Positions 24,415 through 33,962 of a stretch of DNA of 64,000 nucleotides are shown here, one piece after another; the stretch's first letter is position 1; every line of letters begins with the position of its first letter. This stretch comes from Corynebacterium qintianiae (GTDB lineage: Bacteria; Actinomycetota; Actinomycetes; Mycobacteriales; Mycobacteriaceae): assembly GCF_011038645.2 (NCBI RefSeq), contig NZ_CP064955.1:1984001-2048000 (forward strand), given 5' to 3'. The notes below the pieces were generated by a model. It searched no databases. It had not been told where the DNA came from and was given only the letters and a program-made list of their open reading frames with translations. The translations under genes were made by a program, and so were the position numbers.

Positions 24415-25248
24415 ATGCGCCTGACCCACCTAGCACTGCTCGGCTTGTACGCTGCCGGAGCATACATCGGTGTGAAAAGCCGACCGGTCCTGCCCTTCAA
24501 CGACACCGACTTCGCGCCCGAGCACCCCACCCCGGTGCTGTACGTGCACGGGTTCACCAGCGCGACGAACACGTTCACCGTGAATGCCGAATATTTGCGC
24601 AGCCACGGGTATTGGACCTGGGGTTACGACTACGGCACGACGGAGCGACACAGCCTCGCCGCCTCCATCCCCGTCCTGCACGGCTTCGGCGACCTCAACG
24701 ACCTGGTCCAGGAGCTCGGTGAGAACGTGGAAAAGGTCAAGGCCGCGACCGGCGCGGACAAAGTGGACATCGTCGCGCACTCGCAAGGTGGACTGCTAAC
24801 CAAGCTCTACATCGCCGGCGGCGGGGCGAACAACATTCGGCGCGTGGTCGCCATCGGGGCGAACTTCCACGGCACGGACATCGGGGGGCTGGCGGAACGC
24901 GTCATTCCCTTCATCCAGCGCCGCCCGGGTATTGCGGAAGCCGTGGCCAGCACGAGCGCGCTGCAGCAGCTCGCGGGCTCGCCCTTCCTGGAAGAGATCG
25001 CGGACCTGCCCGACACAGACCCGCGGGTGGTGTACACCTCGATTTACACGCCGGCTGACCGCACGGTGACGCCGAACTCGTCCTCGATACTCGACAGCAT
25101 CGACGGAGCCGACGTGATCAACATCGACCTGGAGAAGGCCTACCCCGGCTTCGCCCCGGTGATTCACTCACTGCTACCGCGCGACCCCAACGTCGCGGAG
25201 CTCACACGGTGGGGTCTCGAGCGCGAGGCGGGGTCTGAAAGTGACTAG
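24415..25248 (+). CDS. Lipase/esterase-like alpha-beta hydrolase, probably exported
   Basis: 277 aa. A hydrophobic N-terminus (MRLTHLALLGLYAAGAYIGV) may be a signal anchor. Then come the oxyanion-region motif PVLYVHGFTSATNTF, the nucleophile elbow VAHSQGGLLTKLY, and a late VIHSLLP with the probable catalytic His. This is the class-2 lipase/triacylglycerol lipase fold. It acts on an ester, perhaps a lipid, at or outside the membrane; the substrate is unknown. Its TAG stop shares the bases CTAG with the stop codon of the convergent gene. The upstream in-frame extension to 24343 runs through the repeats and was not used. Confidence 0.8.
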   Translation: MRLTHLALLGLYAAGAYIGVKSRPVLPFNDTDFAPEHPTPVLYVHGFTSATNTFTVNAEYLRSHGYWTWGYDYGTTERHSLAASIPVLHGFGDLNDLVQELGENVEKVKAATGADKVDIVAHSQGGLLTKLYIAGGGANNIRRVVAIGANFHGTDIGGLAERVIPFIQRRPGIAEAVASTSALQQLAGSPFLEEIADLPDTDPRVVYTSIYTPADRTVTPNSSSILDSIDGADVINIDLEKAYPGFAPVIHSLLPRDPNVAELTRWGLEREAGSESD

Positions 25249-26162
25249 GCCGCGCAGCGGAAGCCGATATGCGTGGTGGCCGAGTCTTCCGACTGGCCCT
25301 GGCGCGCCGGCGGTCGGTAGCGGTGGCAGTACTCCGGCGCGCACAGGTGGGAGCCTCCCTTGACCACCCGGCGCGGGTGGGTCTCGGCGGTTACGGTGGC
25401 CAACCGGCGCGCCTCTTCCCGTGCAGACGACGGGGCGCAACAGGAAACCGCTGCCTCGACGATGCTACGATTGGGCCCGGTGGCGAAGTACGTCGACGTC
25501 CACTCCCACACGTTGCCGATCAGGTCGGCGAACCCCCACGGATTGCGCCCGAATACCCCCACCGGGGACGCGACACCCCACCCCTGGTTCTCGTACGGAA
25601 AGCGGCCCTGCCAGGTATTCGCGCGCACCACACCGCCCGGCGCGTATTCGTTGCCCCAGGCATACACCGTCCCGGGACGCCCGGCTCGGGCGGCGTACTC
25701 CAGCTCCAGCTCCGTCGGAAGGCGCCGGCCCGCCCACCGCGCGTACGCCAGCGCGTCATCGTAGGCGACCTGCACCACGGGCCGATCCGGGATATTCGAC
25801 CAGCTCACACCCCCCGGCCCGTAAGGCACGCGCCACGAAGCGCCCGGCTCGAAGCGCCACCACTGCCGCCAGTCCCGCAGATCCACCGGCCCAGCGGTGG
25901 GGATGAACACGAGGGACCCGGCTTTAAGGAGGGCGGGATCGACGTTGGGGAAGTCGTCGAAAAGCGGGGTTTGCTCCGCGACCGTTACGTACCCCGTCTC
26001 CTCCACGAACGTGGCGAACTGCGAGTTCGTTACTGGGTCTGACTCAAGAGCGAACTTATCGACGCCCACCTCGCGCGACGGGCCTTCCTCCGGGTAGAAG
26101 TCGTTGGTACCGGCGTTGAAAACGCCGCCCGGGACGCGGATTAGCTCGGTTAACCTAGGCAT
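25245..26162 (-). CDS. Formylglycine-generating enzyme
   Basis: 305 aa, FGE/SUMF1 fold. The N-terminal VPGGVFNAGTNDFYPEEGPSREV and MGSN-like region, LPTELELEYAARAG, and the C-terminal GGSHLCAPEYCHRYRPPAR are present. Cys274 and Cys279 are the copper-binding active cysteines of authentic FGEs, so it is not one of the many inactive relatives. It oxidises the cysteine of a CxPSR motif in sulfatases to formylglycine. The sulfatase with exactly this motif starts 21 bases away on the other strand. Its ATG appears leaderless. Confidence 0.92.
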   Translation of the reverse strand: MPRLTELIRVPGGVFNAGTNDFYPEEGPSREVGVDKFALESDPVTNSQFATFVEETGYVTVAEQTPLFDDFPNVDPALLKAGSLVFIPTAGPVDLRDWRQWWRFEPGASWRVPYGPGGVSWSNIPDRPVVQVAYDDALAYARWAGRRLPTELELEYAARAGRPGTVYAWGNEYAPGGVVRANTWQGRFPYENQGWGVASPVGVFGRNPWGFADLIGNVWEWTSTYFATGPNRSIVEAAVSCCAPSSAREEARRLATVTAETHPRRVVKGGSHLCAPEYCHRYRPPARQGQSEDSATTHIGFRCAA

Positions 26163-26183
26163 TTACGCATAATATCGTGCAAT
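26163..26183. promoter_or_regulatory. Overlapping divergent promoter of FGE and sulfatase genes
   Basis: Only 21 bases separate the two start codons. The central GCATAATATCG gives a -10-like box on each strand: CATAAT/TAATAT on plus, 8-10 bases before the sulfatase ATG, and TATTAT on minus, six bases before the FGE ATG. Both mRNAs would be leaderless and each -35 would lie inside the opposite gene. Confidence 0.5.
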
Positions 26184-27827
26184 ATGACCCGACCCACGCC
26201 GCACCGACCCAACATCCTCATCCTCTGCATGGACCAGTGGGACATGCGCATGGAACTGCCCGACGGCGTGGAGCTGCCCGCCCTGAAACAGTTAATGAAC
26301 CGCGGTGTCACCCTTGACAAGCACTACTGCACCGTCCCGCAGTGCACCCCGTCACGCACCGCGATGTGGACCGGTCAGCACGCGAAGGCACTGGGCACGT
26401 GGGACAACACGGACTTTGCCTGGATCAAACCGCTCGACCCCGGCACGCCGACCATGGGCGACATGATGCGCGAGCAGGGCTATTACACCGCCTTCAAAGG
26501 CAAGTGGCACCTCTCGGACACCGGTTTCGGCGAGGCCGGTGCGCTGGAGGACTTCGGGTTCTCCGATTACCAGCTCTGGGGCGACAACTGGGGCCGCCCG
26601 CTCGAGGGCCAGGTCAAGGACGGTACCGTGGCGATGGAAACCGTCGACTGGCTACGCCACAGAGCCCCGGAGGACCAACCCTGGCTCCTCATCTCCTCAA
26701 TGGTCAACCCGCACGACATCATGTACTACCTGGCACAGAAAGACGAGCTCGGGCACGAGAACGGCATCATGCGCCCCAAGCTCCACGGCCTGCCGACGAT
26801 GGGCGAGCTCGAGCACTGGTGGGACCCGGCCCTGCCGGAGTCGGTTAGCGATGACCTCTCCCAGCAGCCGCTCGGGCCGAACAATTACAAAGAGTTCGCG
26901 CAGCTCAACTACACGCACGTGCCCGAGGGCCGCGAGGACATCTGGAAGCAGCGGCGCAACTACCTGGTCAACTGCATGCGGCTTGTCGACGCCCAGTTCG
27001 CCACAATCCTCGACGAGCTCACCGCCCAGGGTTTATGGGACAACACGGTAGTCATTTTCACCTCCGACCACGGCGAGATGAACGGCGCGCACGGTATGAC
27101 CCAAAAGGGCGGCATCCACTACGACGAGGCCACCGTGGTCAACATGACCGCGGTTGTCCCCGGTGGCGCGCAGGGTGTGGAAACCACCGCCGTAGGCTCC
27201 CACATCGACCTGGTGCCCACTGCGCTCGCCTTCGCGGGGCTGGACAGCGCCGCCCGCGCAGAGAAGTATCCGAAGCTCCCCGGCCGTGACCTGTCTGGAG
27301 TGTTCACCGACCCGAAGGTGACTACCCCGCCGCGCGGCAGCGCCGAGGAACCCGGCGACGGCGCCCTTCTCATGTGGGACGGCCTCCATCAGCTCGATCC
27401 GCAGTGGGCGGTCACGGGCGCACTCGGCCCGCTGGTGGACCTCCCCCTGGACACAGAACTGCGCGAGGCCCAGATGCGCGAAGCCGGGGCGAAGTACGGC
27501 GCGCCCGACTTCTCCCGCCGCTCTTTCTTCCGCGCGGTGGTGGACGGCCGCTACAAGCTCGTGCGCTGGTTCGCTCCAACAGAATACGGCACACCGGCGA
27601 CGGTCGAGGAGCTCTACGCCACCTCGGACGTGTCGCTGCACGACCTCGTGGCGGACCCGAACGAGTTAGAGAACTTGGGCAACAAGAACCACCCGCGTTA
27701 CGACGAAGCCCTAGTCGCGCGCCTCTTAGCCAAGCTCAACGCGCTCATCGAACGGGAGCTCGGCGAGGACTCCGCGCCGATGGACCTGGACATGTTCGGT
27801 ACGCGCGACGTGACCTACCGGTCCTGA
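26184..27827 (+). CDS. Type I sulfatase
   Basis: 547 aa, alkaline-phosphatase superfamily. The activation motif C54-T-P-S-R58 (VPQCTPSRTAMWTGQH) is the substrate of formylglycine-generating enzyme. Metal-binding residues are recognisable in LILCMDQWD and FTSDHGEMNGAHGM, and a C-terminal subdomain has SFFRAVVDGRYKLVRWF. There is no signal peptide, so hydrolysis of a sulfate ester probably occurs in the cytoplasm. The dedicated FGE is divergently encoded next to it. The substrate (choline sulfate, aryl sulfate or other) cannot be told. Confidence 0.92.
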   Translation: MTRPTPHRPNILILCMDQWDMRMELPDGVELPALKQLMNRGVTLDKHYCTVPQCTPSRTAMWTGQHAKALGTWDNTDFAWIKPLDPGTPTMGDMMREQGYYTAFKGKWHLSDTGFGEAGALEDFGFSDYQLWGDNWGRPLEGQVKDGTVAMETVDWLRHRAPEDQPWLLISSMVNPHDIMYYLAQKDELGHENGIMRPKLHGLPTMGELEHWWDPALPESVSDDLSQQPLGPNNYKEFAQLNYTHVPEGREDIWKQRRNYLVNCMRLVDAQFATILDELTAQGLWDNTVVIFTSDHGEMNGAHGMTQKGGIHYDEATVVNMTAVVPGGAQGVETTAVGSHIDLVPTALAFAGLDSAARAEKYPKLPGRDLSGVFTDPKVTTPPRGSAEEPGDGALLMWDGLHQLDPQWAVTGALGPLVDLPLDTELREAQMREAGAKYGAPDFSRRSFFRAVVDGRYKLVRWFAPTEYGTPATVEELYATSDVSLHDLVADPNELENLGNKNHPRYDEALVARLLAKLNALIERELGEDSAPMDLDMFGTRDVTYRS

Positions 27828-27845
27828 TCCGGGGGTGTGGCCCGC

Positions 27846-29534
27846 CTAGACGCAGCGAACGATCGGCTGCGGGTCGTACACCGTGGTCGAGGTGTTGCGG
27901 CTGATCTCGTTGCCGCTGAGATCCCTCACGATGCGGGTGTCCGAGGTAGTGAAACCTTGTGCACCACCGGACGGGGAGCAGCTTCCGCTAGACACGGTCA
28001 CGGGCTTCGGCGAGGTGTAGTCCCACCGCCCTCCGTTGACGGACTCCACCTCGGCGGTCTTTACACCCATGAGGCTCACGGTCACTTCGCCGCCGCCGAC
28101 TTCCGAGGTGATCTTGACGGGGTATGGCGAATCGTTGCGGAACTGCAGGTCGATCGCACCCTCGAACACGGTGGCCTCCCGGCCCGTCGGGTAGCGGGAA
28201 ATGTAGTACGAATGCGGGGTGGAGGCTACGTCCGTCATCCCGCCGAAGTAGGCGGCGTTGTAGAGCGTGGTGGCGAACTGGGAAATACCGCCGCCAACGG
28301 CCTTGCCGGGGCGGCCGTTTTCAATAATCCCGGATTCGACGTATCCCTGCGCGGTGCCGCGGGGTCCGGTGTAGCCGTTGAGCGAGAACGTCTCCCCCGG
28401 GTTGACGATCGCCCCCTCGACCTTGCGGGCGACAACGGCGATGTTGGTCCCCGAGGCTGCGCTGTAACCGCTGGTGGTGAACGACCCGACGACCTCGTCG
28501 AAGGTGGCGCTCTGCGCTTCCTGGGTGGTGAAGTCCGCCGGGCGGTCCTTGTACTGGGCGTCCCACGTGCGCTCGGCGTCCCCCAGCAGGCGCCCATCGA
28601 AACCGGACATGGCAGCCACCCAGTCGATGACGGAGCCGTCAACCGACGGTTCGACACCGCCGCCGGGGAGCACCCGCGCGTTGCGCATCTTGGTCTCTGT
28701 GTCGGCGAGCTGCTCGCCGAGGATCCCCTGAGCGCTCTCCGCGTTCACGGCCGGCTCAATCTTCCCATCCACATTGGGGAACTGCACCACTTCGCCGATG
28801 CGGTCTTGGGCGATCACGCCGTCGACCCCGTCGTGCCCCCGCAGCGTCAGAGGTCCCGCCAGCGCGGCTTTCACCGGGCCGTCGAGCGCCTCCTTGACAG
28901 CCTTCTCACCGATCGCGGGTTCCGTCGGGTCCGCCTCGACCTCCACGCCGGCAGGGTTGAGCCAACCGGTGGTCACGCGCTCGAACAGGTGCTTCGTGTC
29001 CACCTCCTGCCCGGGAACCGGGTCGGTCACCTTCGCCTGGCCGCCCTCGATGGCGATGGCGCCGTCCGCGGGGTCGCGCCGCAGCTCCCCGGCCACGCGA
29101 TCTAGCTCGGGTGCCAACGCGGCCTCGTCGACGGTGGACACAATGTCAACCTCGTGGGTGCGCAGCAACCCGGCGAGGCGGGTCAGCGGGTTGGCGGACT
29201 CTTTACCCGCGCTTTCCACAGTGGCGTCCCAGTCGATGCCGAGCCCCGAGTTAGCGGGGATGAGCTGCGTGCTTTCCGACGCCGCCGTCACCGTCACGGG
29301 CTTAGCAGCCACGTCGCCGAGCTCGGCCTCGAGCGTGGACACCGCTTCATCGTGGCCCATGCCGCCGATTTCGACGCCGCCGACGGCGGTCCCGCGGGGA
29401 ACGTTGCCGCGGTTCATCGCAAGGTCGGCGAGGTAAATCGCGAGCAGAACGGCGAGCAGGCCGAGAATCGCGCCGAGGACGATCTTCCCCGCGCTAACAC
29501 CGCGCCGCTCACTCCGTGCCTTTACCGTAGTCAC
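27846..29534 (-). CDS. VanW-family membrane-anchored protein
   Basis: 562 aa starting with GTG. A basic N-terminus and one transmembrane segment (KIVLGAILGLLAVLLAIYLADLA) are followed by repeated extracellular domains typical of the peptidoglycan-binding/YoaR-like region. The VanW domain lies in the C-terminal part (VNPGETFSLNGYTGPRGTAQGYVESGIIENG, GGGISQFATTLYNAAYFGG). Function is unknown in the family; a role at the cell wall is inferred. It starts 15 bases after the LpqI-like gene and is probably cotranscribed with it. Confidence 0.85.
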   Translation of the reverse strand: MTTVKARSERRGVSAGKIVLGAILGLLAVLLAIYLADLAMNRGNVPRGTAVGGVEIGGMGHDEAVSTLEAELGDVAAKPVTVTAASESTQLIPANSGLGIDWDATVESAGKESANPLTRLAGLLRTHEVDIVSTVDEAALAPELDRVAGELRRDPADGAIAIEGGQAKVTDPVPGQEVDTKHLFERVTTGWLNPAGVEVEADPTEPAIGEKAVKEALDGPVKAALAGPLTLRGHDGVDGVIAQDRIGEVVQFPNVDGKIEPAVNAESAQGILGEQLADTETKMRNARVLPGGGVEPSVDGSVIDWVAAMSGFDGRLLGDAERTWDAQYKDRPADFTTQEAQSATFDEVVGSFTTSGYSAASGTNIAVVARKVEGAIVNPGETFSLNGYTGPRGTAQGYVESGIIENGRPGKAVGGGISQFATTLYNAAYFGGMTDVASTPHSYYISRYPTGREATVFEGAIDLQFRNDSPYPVKITSEVGGGEVTVSLMGVKTAEVESVNGGRWDYTSPKPVTVSSGSCSPSGGAQGFTTSDTRIVRDLSGNEISRNTSTTVYDPQPIVRCV

Positions 29535-29549
29535 CCGAACAAGATTACA

Positions 29550-30713
29550 TCAGAGCCCGACATCGATTAATTGCTGCTGCGTGCGGGTGGCGGCGGCGTC
29601 GATACGCTCGGGCGGAATGAGGCCGGCGCGGACTGCGGCGGTAACCGCGTCGATGATGTAGGCGACGTCCGCGCCGGAGGACCACAGCGCCTGGTCAGCC
29701 CCGGAGGCGATCGCGTCGCGCACCGCTTCCGGGGTGGAGCGGTAATCCGTGATCCCGCGCATGCCCGAGAGGTCGTCGGTGACGATCACGCCGTCGAAAG
29801 GCGTCCCGCCCGGATAGTCACCCTCGCGAAGGATGCGGTAAGCCTCGGGGTTGAGCGAGCTCGGCACGTTCCCGCCGCCGAGGCCCGGCACGACCATGTG
29901 GCCCATCATCACCGACGCCGTCGGGCGCGCTGGCAGCAGGCGCGCGTACGGCTGCATGTCGAGGGCTTCGAGCTCGCCGAGGGGAGGCGTCGTGGCCAGG
30001 GAAAGGTGCGTATCACCGGAGGCGCGGCCGTGGCCGGGGAAGTGCTTGAACGTCGGGGTGACGCCGGCGTCGATAAGCCCCTGCGAGAACAACCCGCCGA
30101 CGCGAGCGACCTCGGCCGGGTCCCCGCCGAAAGAGCGGTCACCGACGATGGGCAGGCCGGTGACGTCGAGGTCGAGAAGCGGGGCGTAATCGACGTTGAC
30201 ACCGTGCGCCCGCAGGGAGCGGCCGATGTCGTAGCCCGAGCCCTGGATCACCGCGTCCGTCTGACCGGCGAGCGCGCGCGGCGGCATCCACTGGCCGAAC
30301 ACCTGCGGGTGGCGCTGCACACGGCCGCCCTCGAAATCAACCGCGACGCTGAACGGTCGCGTGTACTCCGCGCGCAGGGCGTTGATGTTGCGCCCCTCCT
30401 GCTCCAGCAGGGCTGGGTCGGCCCACGACGGGATAAAAAGGCCGCCCACCCCCTGGTCCAACGCGTAACGCGCCTGGTCGTAGTCGGACACGCCGACCAC
30501 CATGAGCGAGGCGACCTTGGCGCGCAGGTCTTCCGGAACGCGCTGCTGCGCGGAGGGTGGCGGCGGCACAAGCGTAGTGGTGTGGGTGGAGGTCACGGTG
30601 ACGGTCGTCTCCACTACTGCGGGGACCTTCGGCTCGGCGGCGCAGGGGCCCACGCAGCACACCAGCGCGGCGACGAACCCGTGTGACAGCGTGAGGCGGC
30701 GGGCCTGGAACAT
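29550..30713 (-). CDS. Glycoside hydrolase family 3, LpqI/NagZ-type beta-N-acetylglucosaminidase
   Basis: 387 aa. The start at ATG 30713 has AAGGAGG seven bases upstream. A signal sequence (LTLSHGFVAALVCCVG) is present, but no good lipobox, unlike mycobacterial LpqI. A Thr/Pro-rich linker leads to the GH3 domain: SVDFEGG-like VAVDFEGGRVQRHP, NVDYAPLLDLDV, GDRSFGGDP, KHFPGHGRASGDTH (catalytic His-Asp dyad loop) and VIVTDDLSGM. It removes terminal GlcNAc from peptidoglycan fragments in the family. It probably acts outside the membrane and shares an operon with the VanW gene. Confidence 0.88.
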   Translation of the reverse strand: MFQARRLTLSHGFVAALVCCVGPCAAEPKVPAVVETTVTVTSTHTTTLVPPPPSAQQRVPEDLRAKVASLMVVGVSDYDQARYALDQGVGGLFIPSWADPALLEQEGRNINALRAEYTRPFSVAVDFEGGRVQRHPQVFGQWMPPRALAGQTDAVIQGSGYDIGRSLRAHGVNVDYAPLLDLDVTGLPIVGDRSFGGDPAEVARVGGLFSQGLIDAGVTPTFKHFPGHGRASGDTHLSLATTPPLGELEALDMQPYARLLPARPTASVMMGHMVVPGLGGGNVPSSLNPEAYRILREGDYPGGTPFDGVIVTDDLSGMRGITDYRSTPEAVRDAIASGADQALWSSGADVAYIIDAVTAAVRAGLIPPERIDAAATRTQQQLIDVGL

Positions 30714-30806
30714 CGACGGCCTCCTTCGCGCGCTCCCATCCAGAACGGGACTTACTGTACTCGCGGGTCGCCGTCGCAGGCGGGGAAGCCTGGTAGTATC
30801 TGCGCC

Positions 30807-31040
30807 ATGTCTTCCGCCGCGCCGTTCCAGGATCACACCCAGGTGATGTACCGGGAAGAGTCTGTGCAGCGCCGCGCCGTCACCCCCGTAGTGGCCAGCG
30901 CGGTGATGGGAATTGTCCTCGGCATCGTCGGCGTCCTCGGCATCGCCGCCTTCTCGGGGCAGAGCACCGTGCCGTCAGGCAACGCGGTCACCGCCGACGA
31001 GGCCGTCCTCGGCGGTCCGGAGTACGGCTCCCGCCAGTAG
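30807..31040 (+). CDS. Small membrane protein, DUF2613-like
   Basis: 77 aa with one transmembrane helix (VTPVVASAVMGIVLGIVGVLGIAAF) and a short outer tail. It resembles the DUF2613 family found next to arabinosyltransferase genes in Corynebacteriales. A TAGTAT box lies seven bases before the ATG, so the mRNA is probably leaderless. It ends six bases before the AftD-like gene and likely shares its transcript. Function unknown. Confidence 0.7.
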   Translation: MSSAAPFQDHTQVMYREESVQRRAVTPVVASAVMGIVLGIVGVLGIAAFSGQSTVPSGNAVTADEAVLGGPEYGSRQ

Positions 31041-31046
31041 GCGCGA

Positions 31047-33962
31047 ATGCGCGCCCTGTTCAAGCACCCGCTCGCCGCCCACGTCATCGGTTGGGTCGCG
31101 CTGACCCTGCTGTCGTTCGCACAACCGCCTGGCCGGGTCGCCGCCGACACCAAGTTCAACCTCACCGAGAACCCCGCCGCATTCCTGGCGGGAGCGACGC
31201 GCGCCTGGACGGACCAGTTCACACTCGGCCAAATCCAGAATCAGGCGTACGGTTATCTATTCCCGCAGGGCCCCTTCTTCCTGCTCCCCCTGCCGGACTG
31301 GATACTCCAGCGCCTGTGGTGGGCCCTGCTGCTGTGCATCGCGTACTCCGGCACCCTGTTCCTGGCACGGCGCATGGGCATCCCCGGTGTCGTGCCGGCG
31401 CTGCTTTACGCGCTTTCCCCGCGCATCCTGACCACGCTGACCGCCATCTCCTCGGAAGCGTGGCCGGTCGCGCTCGTGCCGTGGACCCTGGTGCCGTTGG
31501 TGGGCCGCCGTCCGCAGGTGGCGCCGGCGCTAGTGGCCGTGGCGCTCATGGGCGCGGTCAATGCCGCCGCCACGATTGCCGCGTGCGTTCCGGCGTTCGT
31601 GCTGCTGCTGTGGCGCCGGAAGTGGCCTCAAGCCGCCTTATTCCTGCTTGGCTGCCTGCTGGTCAGCGCATGGTGGCTGGGGCCCCTGTTAGTCCTCGGG
31701 CGCTACTCGCCGCCGTTTACCGAGTTCATCGAGTCCGCGTTTGTGACCACCCACTGGCTCAACCCCGCCGAAATTCTGCGCGGCACGACCAGCTGGGCGC
31801 CGTTCGTGGACACCGAGCGATCGGGCGGATTCCTCCTGGTCAGCGAGCCCGTCTTCGTCCTCGCCACCATGGCCGTCGCCGCCCTCGGCCTCGCCGGCCT
31901 GGCGCGCGGGAACATGCCGTGGCGCGGGTATCTGGTGCTGCTTTTCGCCCTCGGTTTCCTTCTTCTGGGAAGCGCACACTACCTGCCCTCGCTTTTCGAC
32001 GGCCCCCTGGCGCCATTCCGGAACCTGCACAAGTTCGACCCGCTGGTGCGCCTCCCGCTGGTGCTCGGGGTGGGCTGGGCCGTGGCGCGGTTGCGTCCAC
32101 CGGGGCTGATAGTGGTTAGCCTGGTGATACTCATCGCCGTGGCCCCTGCATGGTCACTGCGCCTCCTGCCATCCGGAACGTGGACACAAGTGTCGCAGGA
32201 CTGGGTTGCCGCGGGCCAGTGGCTCGACGAGCACGCCGCCGGCACCCGCACCGTCGTCATCCCACCCGCGTCGTTCGCGCGGCAGACCTGGGGGTGGCCG
32301 CGCGACGAGCCGATCCAGGCCGTCACCTCCGCCCCGTTCGCGGTGCGCGACGCCGTCCCGCTGGTCGATCCGGAGGCAATCCGCGGCCTCGACGGCCAAA
32401 TGGAGGCCCTCGACGCGGACGCGCTGCGCTCCATCGGCGTCGGCGCGGTACTCGTGCGCCGCGACCTCGCCAGCGGTGCCACCGCAACCTGGCCCGGTGA
32501 GCCCACCGCGAGCTTCGGCGATATCGACATCTACATGCTCGACTCCCAGCGCGGCATGATGATCACCTCCGACGAACCCGTGCGTGTCAACGGCGGTGGC
32601 GAGGTGCTCCCGTTGCTCTGGGAGCGCTACGGCTACTTCCCCGCGCAGCTGGTGGATTCCGTCGCGCAGATTGTCACCGACACCCCCGCTGCCGCGGCGC
32701 GCAACTACGGCACCCTCGACTCCCCTGTCTCCGCTCACCTGGCGTCGCCGGAGGAGGGCTCCGACGTGCACAACCGCCTCCCCGACTATCCCTCCGCCGG
32801 CACGCGCGTCGGTGTGTCCATGGAGGGTGGCACGGCCTCCGCCTCGAGCTCCGCGGCCGACGCCACCGTCTTCGGAGGCGCCGACCCCTCCCGTTCGCTC
32901 ACCGCCGCCTTCGACGGTCGCAAGGACACCGCGTGGTGGCCCGCGCCGGGTGACGACGGCTGGATCGCCTCCACCGTCGAAGGAGGCAGCGTCACCGTCA
33001 CCGCGACCGATTCCACGGTGGTACGCGTGCACTCCGGTGGTTCCACGCGTGAGGTCTCGCTCGTCGCCGGCCAGCCTCGCACCTTCAGCGTGCCGGGCGA
33101 CACGGTGCGTATCGAGCTGACCGAACCCGTCGGTATCGCCGAGCTCGACACCGGGGTCACCCGCATTGTGGAGGTCCCCGGAACGGCCGACACCTATTTC
33201 TTCCAGCGACTGTTGCCGCGCACCGATGTGCTGCAGCGCCGCTTCACCACAGCCGAGGCGGCCGAATGGGAGCTTTCCGCCCCCGCCACCATCGACGGAG
33301 CCGACTACTCCGGACGAGTTTTCCTGGAGGCAGGCGCCCACGAGGTGGTCACCGATGCCGAGGCGCTGACCATCACCCGCACCCGCGTGCCCACGGCGGC
33401 GTGGGACGGATTCGGGGGCGTCGTGGGGGCGTCGGCAAGCGAGCAGCTGATTCTCACCACCCGCGGGTTCAACGACGGCCTGCGCGCCACAGTCGGCGGG
33501 GTGCCCGTAGCACCCGAGCGTATCGACGCCGGCATGCAGGCTTTCCGCGTCCCACCCGGGGTCAGCGGGCAGTTTGAGATGAGCTTCGCGGGTGATGCGC
33601 CGTACCGCTGGGGTTTGCTACTGGGCGCAGTGGTGTCGCTTCTGACTGTGGCCGGGTGCCTGTGGGTGCGCTGGCGGAGGATTTCGCGGTTCGACCCCGC
33701 GAGGCCGTCCACACCGGTATCTCCCCTGGCCGCGGCGTTGTGCGTGGGCCTGCTTCCCGGTCTGTTCGCAGCGGCGCTGGCGTGGGTGGCCCGCCGGTTC
33801 ACTCTCATTCCCTCGTGGGTGCTGAGCTCAGGTGCGGCCGGGTTCATGGGCTTGTGGCTCGCACGCGCCCCGTGGCCGGCGGAGAACTACGCTGGATCCT
33901 CCGTCCTCGTGCAGTTCGCGGGCTGCCTGGCAGTGGCGGCGTTGGCGTTCCCGGACGAGTAA
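31047..33962 (+). CDS. aftD: AftD-like arabinofuranosyltransferase (DUF3367)
   Basis: 971 aa. The N-terminal half is a polytopic GT-C glycosyltransferase (GQIQNQAYGYLFPQGPFFLLPLPDWILQRLWWALLLC is a typical AftD stretch). A large extracellular part follows, including a carbohydrate-binding-like domain with ATVFGGADPSRSLTAAFDGRKDTAWW. The C-terminus has transmembrane helices. AftD adds arabinofuranose from decaprenyl-phospho-arabinose to arabinogalactan/lipoarabinomannan. Mycobacterial AftD is longer (about 1400 aa), so this is a compact corynebacterial form. The assignment is by motif memory, without a database comparison. Confidence 0.8.
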   Translation: MRALFKHPLAAHVIGWVALTLLSFAQPPGRVAADTKFNLTENPAAFLAGATRAWTDQFTLGQIQNQAYGYLFPQGPFFLLPLPDWILQRLWWALLLCIAYSGTLFLARRMGIPGVVPALLYALSPRILTTLTAISSEAWPVALVPWTLVPLVGRRPQVAPALVAVALMGAVNAAATIAACVPAFVLLLWRRKWPQAALFLLGCLLVSAWWLGPLLVLGRYSPPFTEFIESAFVTTHWLNPAEILRGTTSWAPFVDTERSGGFLLVSEPVFVLATMAVAALGLAGLARGNMPWRGYLVLLFALGFLLLGSAHYLPSLFDGPLAPFRNLHKFDPLVRLPLVLGVGWAVARLRPPGLIVVSLVILIAVAPAWSLRLLPSGTWTQVSQDWVAAGQWLDEHAAGTRTVVIPPASFARQTWGWPRDEPIQAVTSAPFAVRDAVPLVDPEAIRGLDGQMEALDADALRSIGVGAVLVRRDLASGATATWPGEPTASFGDIDIYMLDSQRGMMITSDEPVRVNGGGEVLPLLWERYGYFPAQLVDSVAQIVTDTPAAAARNYGTLDSPVSAHLASPEEGSDVHNRLPDYPSAGTRVGVSMEGGTASASSSAADATVFGGADPSRSLTAAFDGRKDTAWWPAPGDDGWIASTVEGGSVTVTATDSTVVRVHSGGSTREVSLVAGQPRTFSVPGDTVRIELTEPVGIAELDTGVTRIVEVPGTADTYFFQRLLPRTDVLQRRFTTAEAAEWELSAPATIDGADYSGRVFLEAGAHEVVTDAEALTITRTRVPTAAWDGFGGVVGASASEQLILTTRGFNDGLRATVGGVPVAPERIDAGMQAFRVPPGVSGQFEMSFAGDAPYRWGLLLGAVVSLLTVAGCLWVRWRRISRFDPARPSTPVSPLAAALCVGLLPGLFAAALAWVARRFTLIPSWVLSSGAAGFMGLWLARAPWPAENYAGSSVLVQFAGCLAVAALAFPDE

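Noticed and set aside
27837..29105. Long plus-strand open frame opposite the VanW gene
   Set aside because: Composition (His, Arg, Gly rich, no motifs) marks it as the antisense of a high-GC gene; VanW motifs are on the other strand.
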